Assembly: GCA_902615835.1 (NCBI GenBank)
Contig: CACMQL010000016.1
Location: 1 to 39,449 of the forward strand
Origin: an uncultured Verrucomicrobiota bacterium
GTDB lineage: Bacteria; Verrucomicrobiota; Verrucomicrobiia; Opitutales; Seribacteraceae
Direction: 5' to 3'
DNA length: 39,449 nt
The notes below the pieces were generated by a model. That model saw only the letters and a program-made list of their open reading frames with translations, was not told where the DNA came from and ran no database searches. The translations under genes and the position numbers were made by a program. This document shows positions 11,642 to 21,137 of this stretch, piece by piece; position 1 is the first letter of the stretch, and the number at the start of each line of letters is the position of its first letter.

Positions 11642-12703
11642 TTGGAAATTGTGGGTCGACTGCCATATTTCTTTTGTTTGTTACTGACCATGATTGGTTT
11701 TCCTAGTTATGGAAGGGTTTGGACCACCGTGGAAGGCCGCACGCAAAATGGTGAACTTTTTGAAGTTGCAGGAGAGGAAGTTGGAATAAGAATAAAGGGA
11801 CGGGAGTACCGCTTTCTTATCAGCCGCTTTATCCCTTCAGATCGCAGGTATATTCAAGAATGGTCAAAAGTGGATAGATGTCATCGGTGTTCTAAAAAAC
11901 TTGGCAATGCTCCCTACAAGGAAGCTGGCTCTTATAAATTTCATGAAACTTGTTTTAGATGCTTAGTTTGTAACAATGAATTCAAAGGTGGTGAAAAATT
12001 AAAGAGAGATGAGTGGGGCGGAATGGTTCATGTGGATCATTTTGACAAGGCGAAAATGTGTGATTCTTGTTCCAGAATCATTTCTGTGGACAGCCTGACT
12101 TCTCAGCAGATTTTAAAAGACGGGCGCATGAATTGCCTCTCATGTACCTCGGATGGCGTATACGAAGTTAAGCGGATGGAGGAGGTTCGAAAGAGGGTTT
12201 GGCCTACCTTGGCAAGTTTAGGAATGACAGTACCAGTCGGGGATGTGATCATTCGGGTTGTGGGAAAGGATGTGATTGAAAAGCAGGCAAAAAAAATAAA
12301 AGCACGGGGCAACCTGCGTGGGCTAACCCTGACGACTTACAAAATTCGCAGTGATGGAAGATCCATTCGAACCACATTTGATCACGAGATTTTTATTCTC
12401 TATGGTATGCCCCACATTGAGTGTGCGTCCGTGTTGGCTCATGAATATGCTCACATCTGGCTAAACGAAAGGTTTATTGATGATTTTCCACCGGTCGTGG
12501 AGGGTTTTTGTAACTTAGTTTCGGAAGCAACCTTGGTTAAGGAAAAAGGAAAACTTGCTTCCATAATTCGTGAAAACATGCAGCAAAGTGACAACCCGGT
12601 CTATGGGGCCGGGTATCGTCGGATGAAGCAACGGCTTACAGTTCTGGGCTGGCCGGCCCTGCTTGCTGAAATGAAAAGAAAATCGCAACCACCAACCCCG
12701 TGA
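11642..12703 (+). CDS. Exported SHD1-LIM-DA1-like zinc metallopeptidase
   Basis: A 353-residue multidomain protein. Numbering is from the TTG at 11642; GTG at 11651 gives a neater signal peptide and may be the true start. Order: signal peptide (about 1-24); an SHD1-like domain (about 25-75, RVWTTVEGRTQNGE onward), common in Planctomycetota and Verrucomicrobiota; a LIM-type zinc finger (C80, C83, H101, C104, C107, C110, then H130 and H133); a second Cys pair set (C140, C143, C165, C168); and a DA1-like peptidase domain with HEYAH at 267-271 and a likely third ligand E287 in VVEGFC. This LIM plus HExxH plus EG(F/I)C layout matches plant DA1 peptidases, which cut regulators of organ growth. Export, unlike the cytosolic plant enzyme, is inferred from the N terminus. 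The stop overlaps the next gene (GTGA). Confidence 0.8.
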   Translation: MEIVGRLPYFFCLLLTMIGFPSYGRVWTTVEGRTQNGELFEVAGEEVGIRIKGREYRFLISRFIPSDRRYIQEWSKVDRCHRCSKKLGNAPYKEAGSYKFHETCFRCLVCNNEFKGGEKLKRDEWGGMVHVDHFDKAKMCDSCSRIISVDSLTSQQILKDGRMNCLSCTSDGVYEVKRMEEVRKRVWPTLASLGMTVPVGDVIIRVVGKDVIEKQAKKIKARGNLRGLTLTTYKIRSDGRSIRTTFDHEIFILYGMPHIECASVLAHEYAHIWLNERFIDDFPPVVEGFCNLVSEATLVKEKGKLASIIRENMQQSDNPVYGAGYRRMKQRLTVLGWPALLAEMKRKSQPPTP

Positions 12704-13542
12704 TAATAATGAAAATCGATTCTCATCATCACTTTTGGAAATATGACCCTCAGACTTATTCATGGATGAATCAACAAATGGACATCCTGAAAGTCGATTA
12801 CCAACCTTTGGATTTAGAAAGAGAAATTTCTGCTGCGGAAATAGACGGAGTGGTTTCGGTGCAGGCAGATCAATCACTTAGGGAAACAGACGACCTGCTC
12901 AATCATGCCAGAGTGAATGATTTTATTTTGGGGGTGGTGGGTTGGTTGCCTTTGGCAGATGCAAATGTCAGGGACTTGATGGATAAATATTCTGACTGTT
13001 CTCTTCTCAAGGGGATTCGTCATGTCGTGCAGGATGAACCCGATGATAATTTTATTTTGGGAGAAGAATTCAACCGGGGTGTCAGCTTACTCAAGGAGTA
13101 TAATTGGGCATATGACATTCTTATCTACGAAAGACAACTTAGCCCATCCATCCAGTTTGTTGATCGTCATCCCGATCAGGTCTTCGTTTTGGATCACATT
13201 GCCAAACCTAGAATCAGAGATTCAGTGATCGAGCCCTGGAAAACGCAAATGTATGAAATCGCCAAGCGGGAAAATGTTACCTGCAAACTTTCCGGCATTG
13301 CCACTGAAGCAAACTGGAACGAATGGAAAAAAGAGGACTTGATCCCCTTTATGGATATTGCACTGGATGCATTCGGGCCCGATCGTATTATGTTTGGTTC
13401 TGACTGGCCCGTTGCTAGGTTGGCCATTGAATACGGTTCTTGGGTTGAAATATGCCGCGAATTTATTTCTAAGCTCACTTATAACGAACGAAATCTTATT
13501 GAAGGAGAGGTCGCAACCCAGGTTTACGGGTTGAGGCAGTAA
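12700..13542 (+). CDS. Amidohydrolase, L-fuconolactonase / COG3618-like
   Basis: A 280-residue TIM-barrel hydrolase with the N-terminal DSHHHFW motif (HxH metal site), a central catalytic region VLDHIAKP, and the C-terminal MFGSDWPV Asp motif. These are typical of the L-fuconolactonase and 2-pyrone-4,6-dicarboxylate lactonase branch of the amidohydrolase superfamily, which opens sugar or aromatic lactones. The GTG at 12700 overlaps the stop of the metallopeptidase gene. ATG at 12709 (MKIDSHHHF) is an equally good start and closer to family lengths. No sugar-catabolism genes lie beside it, so the actual lactone cannot be named. It converges on the next gene with only 19 bp between. Confidence 0.82.
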   Translation: MIIMKIDSHHHFWKYDPQTYSWMNQQMDILKVDYQPLDLEREISAAEIDGVVSVQADQSLRETDDLLNHARVNDFILGVVGWLPLADANVRDLMDKYSDCSLLKGIRHVVQDEPDDNFILGEEFNRGVSLLKEYNWAYDILIYERQLSPSIQFVDRHPDQVFVLDHIAKPRIRDSVIEPWKTQMYEIAKRENVTCKLSGIATEANWNEWKKEDLIPFMDIALDAFGPDRIMFGSDWPVARLAIEYGSWVEICREFISKLTYNERNLIEGEVATQVYGLRQ

Positions 13543-13561
13543 TCTTTTGCGAAGAAGAAGT

Positions 13562-14677
13562 TCAACGCTGGTAGATCGGCAGGTAATGGTATTTAACCGC
13601 AAGGGCTAGCATCGCCATCGAAGAGCAGTATACTTCCCCGGCCCCGGCTTCAGACCCGCCACCCTGCCAGGAACCATTTTGCTTCTGCATGGGAAGAAGA
13701 ATTTCTTCAACCAGCTTGCGGGCCTTCTTTGCATGCTCATCCCCCCGCTGATACAAAGCCTGGGCATAATAATAAGTTCCATAAAAGAAAAACTTGCGGT
13801 TGGTCTGGGGAACATTTTCTAGGAGCCAGTCGGCTGCTCCATGTACGAATGGTGATTCGTACTCCCCACAGACTTGCATGGCCAGCAAGCCGGCTGCGGT
13901 GGTTGCGTATTCAGGGTGGCCCCCCGGTTGGTAAGCAAATCCTGATTTTTTATTAATGGGATTGCCTTGTTCATCCAACTTGGATTTATAAGAACGCTTC
14001 AAGTATTCGACGGCATCGGATATTGCAGAAGAGGTTACATCCAAGCCGGAGTTCTTCGCCGAACGCAGGGCCATAAGCTGCCAGATAGTCACGGAAAGAT
14101 CTGCATCCCTTGCGTCGGGACTGTATCGCCATCCTCCCTGCTGGGATTGATTCTTTTTAACCTTTTGCGACCGGACAATCAAATCTATGGCTTTCTGACA
14201 TTTCTCGCGAATTAATTTATCCCTCTGTTGGTCCATGCCCATACCTAGCATTTCTGCCAAAGTGAGGGTAACAATACCGTGACCATACATACGTCCTCCA
14301 TCCTTGCCGAAATAACCCATTTCATTTTGATTTTTTTTAAGGAGTATGAAATCAAGAGCCTTGGCCATAGCCTCACCTTTTTCATTTGGATGAATGGGCA
14401 GGTGTCCAACGGCAGCAAGCGACATTAATGATAGGGCGGTGATTGCAATGGGGTTTCCTCGATCATAAATGGCACCATCCGCTTTTTGATTTTTCAAAAG
14501 AAACTTCATACCGGTTTCAATGGCTTTATCCACTGCATCGGGCTGAAACGGGTTTTTCCATTGCAAAGGTTCAAATTTATCCCTCGGCTGGGTGAGGCCA
14601 ACTGTGGTAAAAAGCGGAAGCAGGAAAATGGATAAGAATATTTTTGTCGGCGTGTTAAATTGAAAATTTGCCATCAT
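13562..14677 (-). CDS. Secreted terpenoid-cyclase/prenyltransferase-fold protein
   Basis: A 371-residue protein with the alpha-barrel repeats of the squalene-hopene cyclase/prenyltransferase superfamily, including QW-like segments (KNQKADGAIYDRG, GGWRYSPDARDADLSVT, KQNGSWQGGG). There is no DxDD cyclase motif, so squalene cyclisation is unlikely. The start is set at 14677, not the open-frame limit 14809: it overlaps the stop of the giant gene by ATGA and places a clear signal peptide (about residues 8-29) at the N terminus. Proteins of this kind commonly follow moxR/BatA gene sets in Planctomycetota and Verrucomicrobiota; their function is unknown. Last gene of the six-gene operon starting with moxR. 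Confidence 0.75.
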   Translation of the reverse strand: MMANFQFNTPTKIFLSIFLLPLFTTVGLTQPRDKFEPLQWKNPFQPDAVDKAIETGMKFLLKNQKADGAIYDRGNPIAITALSLMSLAAVGHLPIHPNEKGEAMAKALDFILLKKNQNEMGYFGKDGGRMYGHGIVTLTLAEMLGMGMDQQRDKLIREKCQKAIDLIVRSQKVKKNQSQQGGWRYSPDARDADLSVTIWQLMALRSAKNSGLDVTSSAISDAVEYLKRSYKSKLDEQGNPINKKSGFAYQPGGHPEYATTAAGLLAMQVCGEYESPFVHGAADWLLENVPQTNRKFFFYGTYYYAQALYQRGDEHAKKARKLVEEILLPMQKQNGSWQGGGSEAGAGEVYCSSMAMLALAVKYHYLPIYQR

Positions 14678-17600
14678 TTCTTTAAGGTTTTTGCCTTGTT
14701 TGATATGGCCTGAAAGTATGCCTGTACCTGACTTCGGTAATTTTCCGACACCCTTTCGTGCCTGGCCTCCAACAGATCCTTCGAAAGTTGCGGGGGTAGT
14801 TTGCTCCAATCATCCTCAACCACTATTTCCTCCAAGTTGGGTAAGTCACCAACTTCTGCAAAAGAAGTTAACAGATATTCACCATCAGCAGAATTCATTT
14901 GGCTTCCCCGGGCATCCGCCATCATGATTTTAGTTCGTTGCTGAACCATGGCTTGGGCGTAAGATTCGGTGGCAAGTCGGAGGGATTCCAAGGCAAAATC
15001 CATGGCCTTGTCTGGAGATGCCAAGGTGGCTTCCTCACCGCTTCCCCCATTTCCCGGACCATTACCTGGTACTGGTTCACTTGGGGTTTCATTTGGATTT
15101 CCAATGGGCTGGTAGGCCGGAGCTTCATCTGCCGATGGTTGACCTTGAGCAGATTCTTGCGAAGATGGTGGCTCTGAAGGTGCGTCGGCGGGTTCGGTGA
15201 AAGGATTGTCATTTCCGAAGATTGCCTTGTCCAGGGAATCCAAGGTTTGGGCCAGGGCCTCATTGACTTCTGGGTTGGAAAATGGAGAGACAGATGATAA
15301 AGCATTTTGAGAAAAATCAGGTTCTTCGGCTGACAAGATTGATAAGTCAATGGAACCTTGTTCAATAGATGAGTCCACTGCAGAAGAATTTTTTGCAGAT
15401 TGGGATTCCGGAATCGAGCTTTCTCCAGACTGAAGATTTTCTAGAGCTTCAATTTGATCCTCCAAAGTATCACTTGCTTCATTAAGTGCCTTGGCAGCAA
15501 CAGGAAGGTTAGCATCCCTTAGTTCTTTTGAGAGAGGTGCGGAAAATTCTTCAAGTAATTGCTCGGTGGCAACGGCCAGGTCGGTTGCGTAACCAGCCTG
15601 CTTGGATGCCTGTACCGATTCTTCCATGGACCATTCCGCAACCTGCTGATCAACATCTGCCTGCTTCTGTGCCGTCTTAAAGTTTTCCTGTGCGGTTTCG
15701 GCTAAGGAGGCAAGCTGTTGGGCATCCTGAGATGCTGACTGAGCTGCTGCGACCGCTTCTTCTGCCTCCTGTGATGGTAGATTGCCCTCCTCCAGTTTTT
15801 TTGTGGCTTCAGCAGCAGCTTTTTCAAGACTTTCTGTCAGTTGCTCTGCCTGTTTGGCTTTCTTAAGGGCTTGCGTCCTTTCAGCTTTCGCTTCCTTGGT
15901 GGAATCCGCAGAATTTTCGGCTTTCTCTCGTGCGGATTCTGATTCAGCCGCCACAGTTTCCGCAAGCTGATAGAGTTCCTCTTCCGCCTGTTTTACCTTT
16001 TCACTAAAAGTCTGCGCTTGTTGCTGAAGTTCCGCAAAAGAAGATTCTCCCTCCATCATATTTTCGATTTCAGCCGCACTCTTAAAGAGATCTTCGGCTA
16101 CCTGCTCATCTCCTGCGGGCTGACTTTGTCTAAGATCTTTGGCAATGTCTTCCGCTAATTCGGCCAGATCCTGTAAATTGTTCCTCAAAGCCTGATTTTC
16201 TAAGGCCTGGGCAGTTTCAGGAATCTGATCAAGGGCAATTTCTTCGGTCGAATTAGCGAGATGTCCGAGCAGTTCATCGGCCAGCTGATTTTCCAGTCTC
16301 TCTTCATGCCTTGCCGCACGGGACAATTCCTGAGAAGTCTCAAAAAGATCTTCAGCGATTTGTTGCTGTGCTTCTTCAGCTTTTGTGAGTAAATCCTGGT
16401 TGCCTACAGCACTTTCTGTGAGCTGGTCCAATGCGTGAGCGAGTTCCTCTGCTTGTTGCAGAAGATCCCCAGCTACTTGAGCGGCTTCATCAGCAAGTTC
16501 AGAACCTTTTTCATTAGCTTGTTTGATCTCTTCTCGCTGACTATTTTCCGCCATTGCCTCCGCTAATAGCTGTGCTTCTTCTGCCTGTGCAACAGCTTCC
16601 TGTGCCTGTTCACTGGCACTATTCGCAACGGCTTGAGCGAGTTTTGCTTCTTCTTGTAATCCTTCGGCTTTCTTTTGTGCTTCCGTTAATGCCTGCTTTA
16701 GTGCGTCAGAAGTATCGGAAAGTTTGGTAACCTCATTTTTGGTTTCCTCGAGGTTTTTTTGAACCTTTGGATCATCTCCCACTTGGGTAGCTTTTTTCTC
16801 TGCCTTTGCTAGTTTTTTTGCAGCCTCAAACAATTTTTCCTGAATTTCATCCGCCTTTCGTTTTTCAAGAAGTGATTTTTGCTGTGCCTGTTGAGCTTCT
16901 TCGCTTTTCTGATTGGCTTCCTGCAGTAACGATTCCGATTCAGCCTGTCTCTTTTGAGCTATTTTCTTTGTTTGCTCAGCTTTTTTCAATGCTTCCTCTG
17001 GGGTGACTACAGCTTGTTTTCGTAAGTCATCTGAAAGGTCCCTCAATTCCTCATCGGCATCATGAAGGGATTCAGCTAAATGTAGGGCCGCAATTTTCAA
17101 TTCCTGGGTATGAGGTTTTTTCTTGGCAAGGTCTTCTACTGTTTGGCCTGTTTCCTCAAGTGCTTCCATTAGCTCTTCTGCCATTTCACTGGCCGTTTCA
17201 GCTAGGGCCTTGTCCGCTTGTTCCTGAAGCGGATTAATTTTTTGGGCTGCAAACTTTTGGGTTTCCTTTGCCAGTTGCTCCAGTTTCTTGGCCAGTTCCT
17301 GCTTTTGCTTTTGAATATCATTATCTTCCTGCTCTAGTTTATCAATGAAATCTTCCTCGCTTCGCAATGCTTCCTCAAATTGGTCTTTGGCTTTCTGCAC
17401 TGTCTCTTCAGCAAGTTCTGACAACTCGCGTTGCATGGCTTGATTTTGATCTAGCTCTTCTTCCAGTTCCTGGAGAAGATCTTCGGGAGAAAGTTGAGCA
17501 AGGTCGGCCAATCTTTCAGCCTGGGCATATTGTTCTTCAATCTCTTTGGAAATTTCCAGGGTCTCCTCTAAATCTCTGAGTTCAACCCTGGTTTCAGTCA

Positions 17601-20600
17601 CCGATTCTTGGTTCTCGAGTTTCTCAAAATGTTCCGCAATCAGGTTTAATTCCTCAATGAGTTCTTCTTGTTTTTCGCTAGTTTGCCTGGTGGAGATTTC
17701 GATTTCTTCTGAATTTTGACCCTGAGTTGCCTCCTTTAGTTTTTCTGCGATTTCGGATTCAGTCTCCTCCACCAGGGCCGCGGCATCGTCAGCGTCTCTG
17801 GCTATTTCCCTGCCTTGCTCGTCCAGAAGATTTTGAATGTTGGCTTCCTGTCGCAGGGCCTGCGCAAAATTCTCAATGGAATCACTTATTTTTTCCTGCA
17901 CTTGATTAAGCTGATATAGTTCCTCCCTTTTGTTCGCGAGGGTTTGATTCTGATCCTGATGGATATTTTCAATTTTTTCTTTTTGCTTTTCTGTTTCCTT
18001 TGCAAGTTCTTTGGCCAACTCTGCAATAGTTGGAGCATTTTGATTTATAAATACACGAGCTTTTCGGAAATCGTCCTTCAATAAAGAAATAATTTTTTGC
18101 AGATCCTGAAAAACAAAGTCCGCGTCTTCGACCATCAGTTTAGTCTCCCGTTGATCGAATTTAAGACGATTTTGCATCTCCCCAATGATGTTTTTCCTGT
18201 ATGGTTGGTTGGGGAGTTTTTTCATGATTTCAATTACTTCATGTGAAAGTCTCATCCGGTACATACTATCAAGTATTGGTTTCCAGATCGCTTCAACCCT
18301 TCCCCATTGCCTTGCACATTCGGCCCCCGACCTGGTAACGGGTTGAGATCTTTCCTTCCTCATGAAATAAAGAAGTTGGTTGGCCGATCCAATCAAATGA
18401 TGTTGTAACAGAAGGAGGTCAAAGGAGCTTCCAATTTTGGAGGATTTATCGGACAAATCAGAGAAGTTTTCGTCTACCCGAATATTCGGTTGCATTTCAA
18501 TGAGTGCCCTTCTCGTTTGTCCCGCATCTTTTACAAACAGAGCATTCTGATCTTTTCTTGCTTGTTCAACTTCGGAGAGCATTAAGGTCTCGACAATGAT
18601 AGTCTCAATCTCTGAACGAACATTGCTGATTGCCAGATCCAATGTGTCCGGTTTGGATTGGACTACTTTCTGCCAACTTCTATTAAGTTCGTCCCAGTAT
18701 AAGTGATTGCGGTTGAGGTTCCAAAAAAGTTCCTCTGCCTTATGACGAAACGATTCTCGAGACTTGGATGCTAACTTCTGGGCCGTTTCCCTGTGAATGT
18801 TTTGTAAGTTTTTCTCCCAGTCAGAAATTTGCTTTTGCAGTTTTTTTCTATCCCCCTTTATTCCAAGCAAGTCTTGTTGCAATTTTAATTGTTCAGATTT
18901 GATTCTTTTGAGCGTGGATGATCGTAGCGAATCACGGGAATAAAGAAGTGCCTTGGAAACAGGTTTCCATTGGCTAAGTGCAACTTCCTGCCTACGGACA
19001 AGAAAAGGAAGGGCTTTTCTTCTTTCCGTATCCTTTATCAATTCCTTTTGCCTGTTGAGAAGGGCCCGGAGATACGAGACTGCAACCACTTCAGCATGCT
19101 GGTTAAGTAAGTCCTGTGCGATGTTTCGGACATTTCCCGACATGGACATTCGTCGGCTGAGAACTCGACGGTTGAGCTCATTAATCTTTGAGCGGATATG
19201 ATTTATTTCAGTGCTTTTTTCTGCATCCTCAATCAATTCTTCCCAGGTGGTGCCTAGAGTCTTAAAAATTTGTCCTGCTGCCTGCGTGAGGATGGATAGC
19301 TGAAAAGAGTCGGCCCCTCTGGGCATGGAAACCAAGGATCGAAGCAGATTTTCGTAGGCATCTTCGGCCGTAGTAATAAATTCGCCTTCCGCCTGATTTA
19401 CTTTTTCAATCAGAATGTTTTTATCCCCCTTGTTCTGCTGAAAATCCTTTGAGGACCTCTGAAAATTCCTCTGCATCTGCACGGATTGCTCCCGCATGAT
19501 ATCATAATGCTTAAGAACCTGGGCTTTCTTTTCCAGTAGAATAAGACTACTCAGGTCAAAATCACGGGAGACGACCGATAATTCAATGGTCTCGGTCTCC
19601 ATTTCTGTTCCTTTTAAATCCTTTGCCCTAAGCTTGAGCAAGGCTTGGCTACCGGGTTTGAGCTTGTGCATGAGGAGGTCGAGATCAAAGGAAAGAGCCA
19701 AAGAGTTTTTCCCTCGCGGATCAAGCAACCCGGGAATTGGAAAAGATTCCCAGATTCCCTGATTTTTTTGAATTAGGTATTCGATGCGGGCCAACCCAAG
19801 GTCATCCTGAGCAAGGGCCGAGAAACTAAGAAGATCATTTGGAGCCACCAGCAGCTTCCTTTCAATTGGTTCCACCCATTGAATGGATGGGGCTAAATCA
19901 GGCTTCACTGTGATCTCAAATGTTGAGGACGGTCTGCCCTCCCAACCGAATTCTTCATCAATAAGATTTTTGATCCTGTAGGTTCCCGGATGGCTCATAC
20001 GAATGGATGTTCGGATTATGTGCTTATCAACCTCAGGTTTTAAGTCACGAAGTTCTTCCGGTTTTTCGAGCCATTTAAATTCCAGTTTACCGGATTTTAA
20101 TGGCTGGTTGGCCATCAGCGAAAGATCCACGGTTGTGCCTTCCCATGTTTCCAAATCACCGTGTTTTTCGGTTATTTCCAACGGCTCAAGTTCGGAGTAT
20201 TCCGGGAATTCAAAAGTCTTCTTAAAATTTTCGATAAAGGGCCTGACTCCAACATCCATTTTTCGCCATTCCGTTTGGGGTGCCTGGTCAACAAGGATAC
20301 GATACTCAAATTTTTCATTCCCCACATTATAATCAACGAAGAATCTATCAGGGTTCCTGCTGACTAAGGTAACATCTTTACTTTCATGGATGGTTCTCGT
20401 CTCTAGGCTAATTTCTTTAAATGCTCTTCCTTCTTTTTTTGTTTTGATTGAGATCAAAAAACGAAGCGGTTCGTTGCCGGGTGTACGGGTAACCTTTTCG
20501 TCTGGTGCGAGAATTCGAACATCATAAAAACTTACCGGAGGAAGATTTGAGCCCGGAAAGATTGCCCTTTGCATGAGCAACTTTAAAGCACTTCCAAAAT

Positions 20601-21117
20601 CAGGAATTTGCAAAAGTGCGAATGTTATCACGATCAAGCCTGCCGTTCCCCGAAACCAATATTTGAGGGTGCCGAGAGGGAGGATATTTTTAATATCTAT
20701 TTTGCTTACCTTGGTGGATGCCTGTTTTTGAAGAAGTTTTCTGAAAACATCAGAATCAGAGGATGATTGATTTCCCATTCCCAGCTCCACCGCGGAAAGC
20801 AAATCCTCCTTCAAGTCGGGCGAGGATTGTTCAAGAAGTCGAGCCAGTTTTTTGGCACTTGGTAGAAGTAACAAAGGGCCCAGGCAGGTCTTCCAAAAGA
20901 GGATCAGAACAAGGCAATAACCCAGGATTGAAAGACCGCTTCTAAAGTCCTGGGACATTCGGCCGCGGGTAAGATAATCGATCAGAGCGATCAGTACAAA
21001 AGTTCCGATAAAACTGAGAATCCCTGAGCAAAGACCTCGTAAGAGAATCAAATTTCTTCTCCTTAATCGAAAATCATCTAGTTTTTTGACAATGATAGGA
21101 TCCAAGTTTGTATTCAT
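14674..21117 (-). CDS. Giant membrane-anchored coiled-coil protein (DUF4175-like N terminus)
   Basis: A 2147-residue protein, by far the largest gene here. Three hydrophobic segments near the N terminus (about 22-48, 62-85 and 150-168) anchor it. Next come beta-rich Ig-like stretches to about residue 530 (for example ALAQDDLGLARIEYLI, as seen in DUF4175-like proteins), helical regions to about 1020, then about 880 residues of nearly unbroken Ala/Glu/Gln/Lys-rich helix, a Pro/Ser/Glu-rich linker (about 1900-2030) and a conserved-looking C-terminal helical tail (DWSKLPPQLSKDLL onward). A good ribosome site (AGGAAG) precedes the ATG. It sits 20 bp after the vWA/PA14 gene, in a moxR operon. It is probably a long periplasmic or envelope-spanning fibre or scaffold handled by the MoxR/vWA proteins; that role is inference. 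Confidence 0.8.
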   Translation of the reverse strand: MNTNLDPIIVKKLDDFRLRRRNLILLRGLCSGILSFIGTFVLIALIDYLTRGRMSQDFRSGLSILGYCLVLILFWKTCLGPLLLLPSAKKLARLLEQSSPDLKEDLLSAVELGMGNQSSSDSDVFRKLLQKQASTKVSKIDIKNILPLGTLKYWFRGTAGLIVITFALLQIPDFGSALKLLMQRAIFPGSNLPPVSFYDVRILAPDEKVTRTPGNEPLRFLISIKTKKEGRAFKEISLETRTIHESKDVTLVSRNPDRFFVDYNVGNEKFEYRILVDQAPQTEWRKMDVGVRPFIENFKKTFEFPEYSELEPLEITEKHGDLETWEGTTVDLSLMANQPLKSGKLEFKWLEKPEELRDLKPEVDKHIIRTSIRMSHPGTYRIKNLIDEEFGWEGRPSSTFEITVKPDLAPSIQWVEPIERKLLVAPNDLLSFSALAQDDLGLARIEYLIQKNQGIWESFPIPGLLDPRGKNSLALSFDLDLLMHKLKPGSQALLKLRAKDLKGTEMETETIELSVVSRDFDLSSLILLEKKAQVLKHYDIMREQSVQMQRNFQRSSKDFQQNKGDKNILIEKVNQAEGEFITTAEDAYENLLRSLVSMPRGADSFQLSILTQAAGQIFKTLGTTWEELIEDAEKSTEINHIRSKINELNRRVLSRRMSMSGNVRNIAQDLLNQHAEVVAVSYLRALLNRQKELIKDTERRKALPFLVRRQEVALSQWKPVSKALLYSRDSLRSSTLKRIKSEQLKLQQDLLGIKGDRKKLQKQISDWEKNLQNIHRETAQKLASKSRESFRHKAEELFWNLNRNHLYWDELNRSWQKVVQSKPDTLDLAISNVRSEIETIIVETLMLSEVEQARKDQNALFVKDAGQTRRALIEMQPNIRVDENFSDLSDKSSKIGSSFDLLLLQHHLIGSANQLLYFMRKERSQPVTRSGAECARQWGRVEAIWKPILDSMYRMRLSHEVIEIMKKLPNQPYRKNIIGEMQNRLKFDQRETKLMVEDADFVFQDLQKIISLLKDDFRKARVFINQNAPTIAELAKELAKETEKQKEKIENIHQDQNQTLANKREELYQLNQVQEKISDSIENFAQALRQEANIQNLLDEQGREIARDADDAAALVEETESEIAEKLKEATQGQNSEEIEISTRQTSEKQEELIEELNLIAEHFEKLENQESVTETRVELRDLEETLEISKEIEEQYAQAERLADLAQLSPEDLLQELEEELDQNQAMQRELSELAEETVQKAKDQFEEALRSEEDFIDKLEQEDNDIQKQKQELAKKLEQLAKETQKFAAQKINPLQEQADKALAETASEMAEELMEALEETGQTVEDLAKKKPHTQELKIAALHLAESLHDADEELRDLSDDLRKQAVVTPEEALKKAEQTKKIAQKRQAESESLLQEANQKSEEAQQAQQKSLLEKRKADEIQEKLFEAAKKLAKAEKKATQVGDDPKVQKNLEETKNEVTKLSDTSDALKQALTEAQKKAEGLQEEAKLAQAVANSASEQAQEAVAQAEEAQLLAEAMAENSQREEIKQANEKGSELADEAAQVAGDLLQQAEELAHALDQLTESAVGNQDLLTKAEEAQQQIAEDLFETSQELSRAARHEERLENQLADELLGHLANSTEEIALDQIPETAQALENQALRNNLQDLAELAEDIAKDLRQSQPAGDEQVAEDLFKSAAEIENMMEGESSFAELQQQAQTFSEKVKQAEEELYQLAETVAAESESAREKAENSADSTKEAKAERTQALKKAKQAEQLTESLEKAAAEATKKLEEGNLPSQEAEEAVAAAQSASQDAQQLASLAETAQENFKTAQKQADVDQQVAEWSMEESVQASKQAGYATDLAVATEQLLEEFSAPLSKELRDANLPVAAKALNEASDTLEDQIEALENLQSGESSIPESQSAKNSSAVDSSIEQGSIDLSILSAEEPDFSQNALSSVSPFSNPEVNEALAQTLDSLDKAIFGNDNPFTEPADAPSEPPSSQESAQGQPSADEAPAYQPIGNPNETPSEPVPGNGPGNGGSGEEATLASPDKAMDFALESLRLATESYAQAMVQQRTKIMMADARGSQMNSADGEYLLTSFAEVGDLPNLEEIVVEDDWSKLPPQLSKDLLEARHERVSENYRSQVQAYFQAISNKAKTLKK

Positions 21118-21137
21118 TTATAGTCTTCCTGGTTTGA

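Noticed and set aside
12700-13542. Lactonase-like amidohydrolase, or the one at 3946-4824, as the missing EboB
   Set aside because: Both are amidohydrolase_2-type proteins, not TatD-type, and both are far from the ebo genes.
14678-14809. Longer N terminus for the cyclase-fold protein
   Set aside because: It would overlap the giant gene by 136 bp and bury the signal peptide; the ATG at 14677 with an ATGA overlap is better.
14899-15365. Overlapping open frames on both strands within the giant gene and other large genes
   Set aside because: They are by-products of codon bias in the real frame; none has a recognisable domain, start signal or conserved context.
15420-18060. Tandem DNA repeat in the giant gene
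   Set aside because: The apparent repetitiveness is compositional (Ala/Glu/Gln/Lys codons); I saw no exact or regularly spaced repeat unit.
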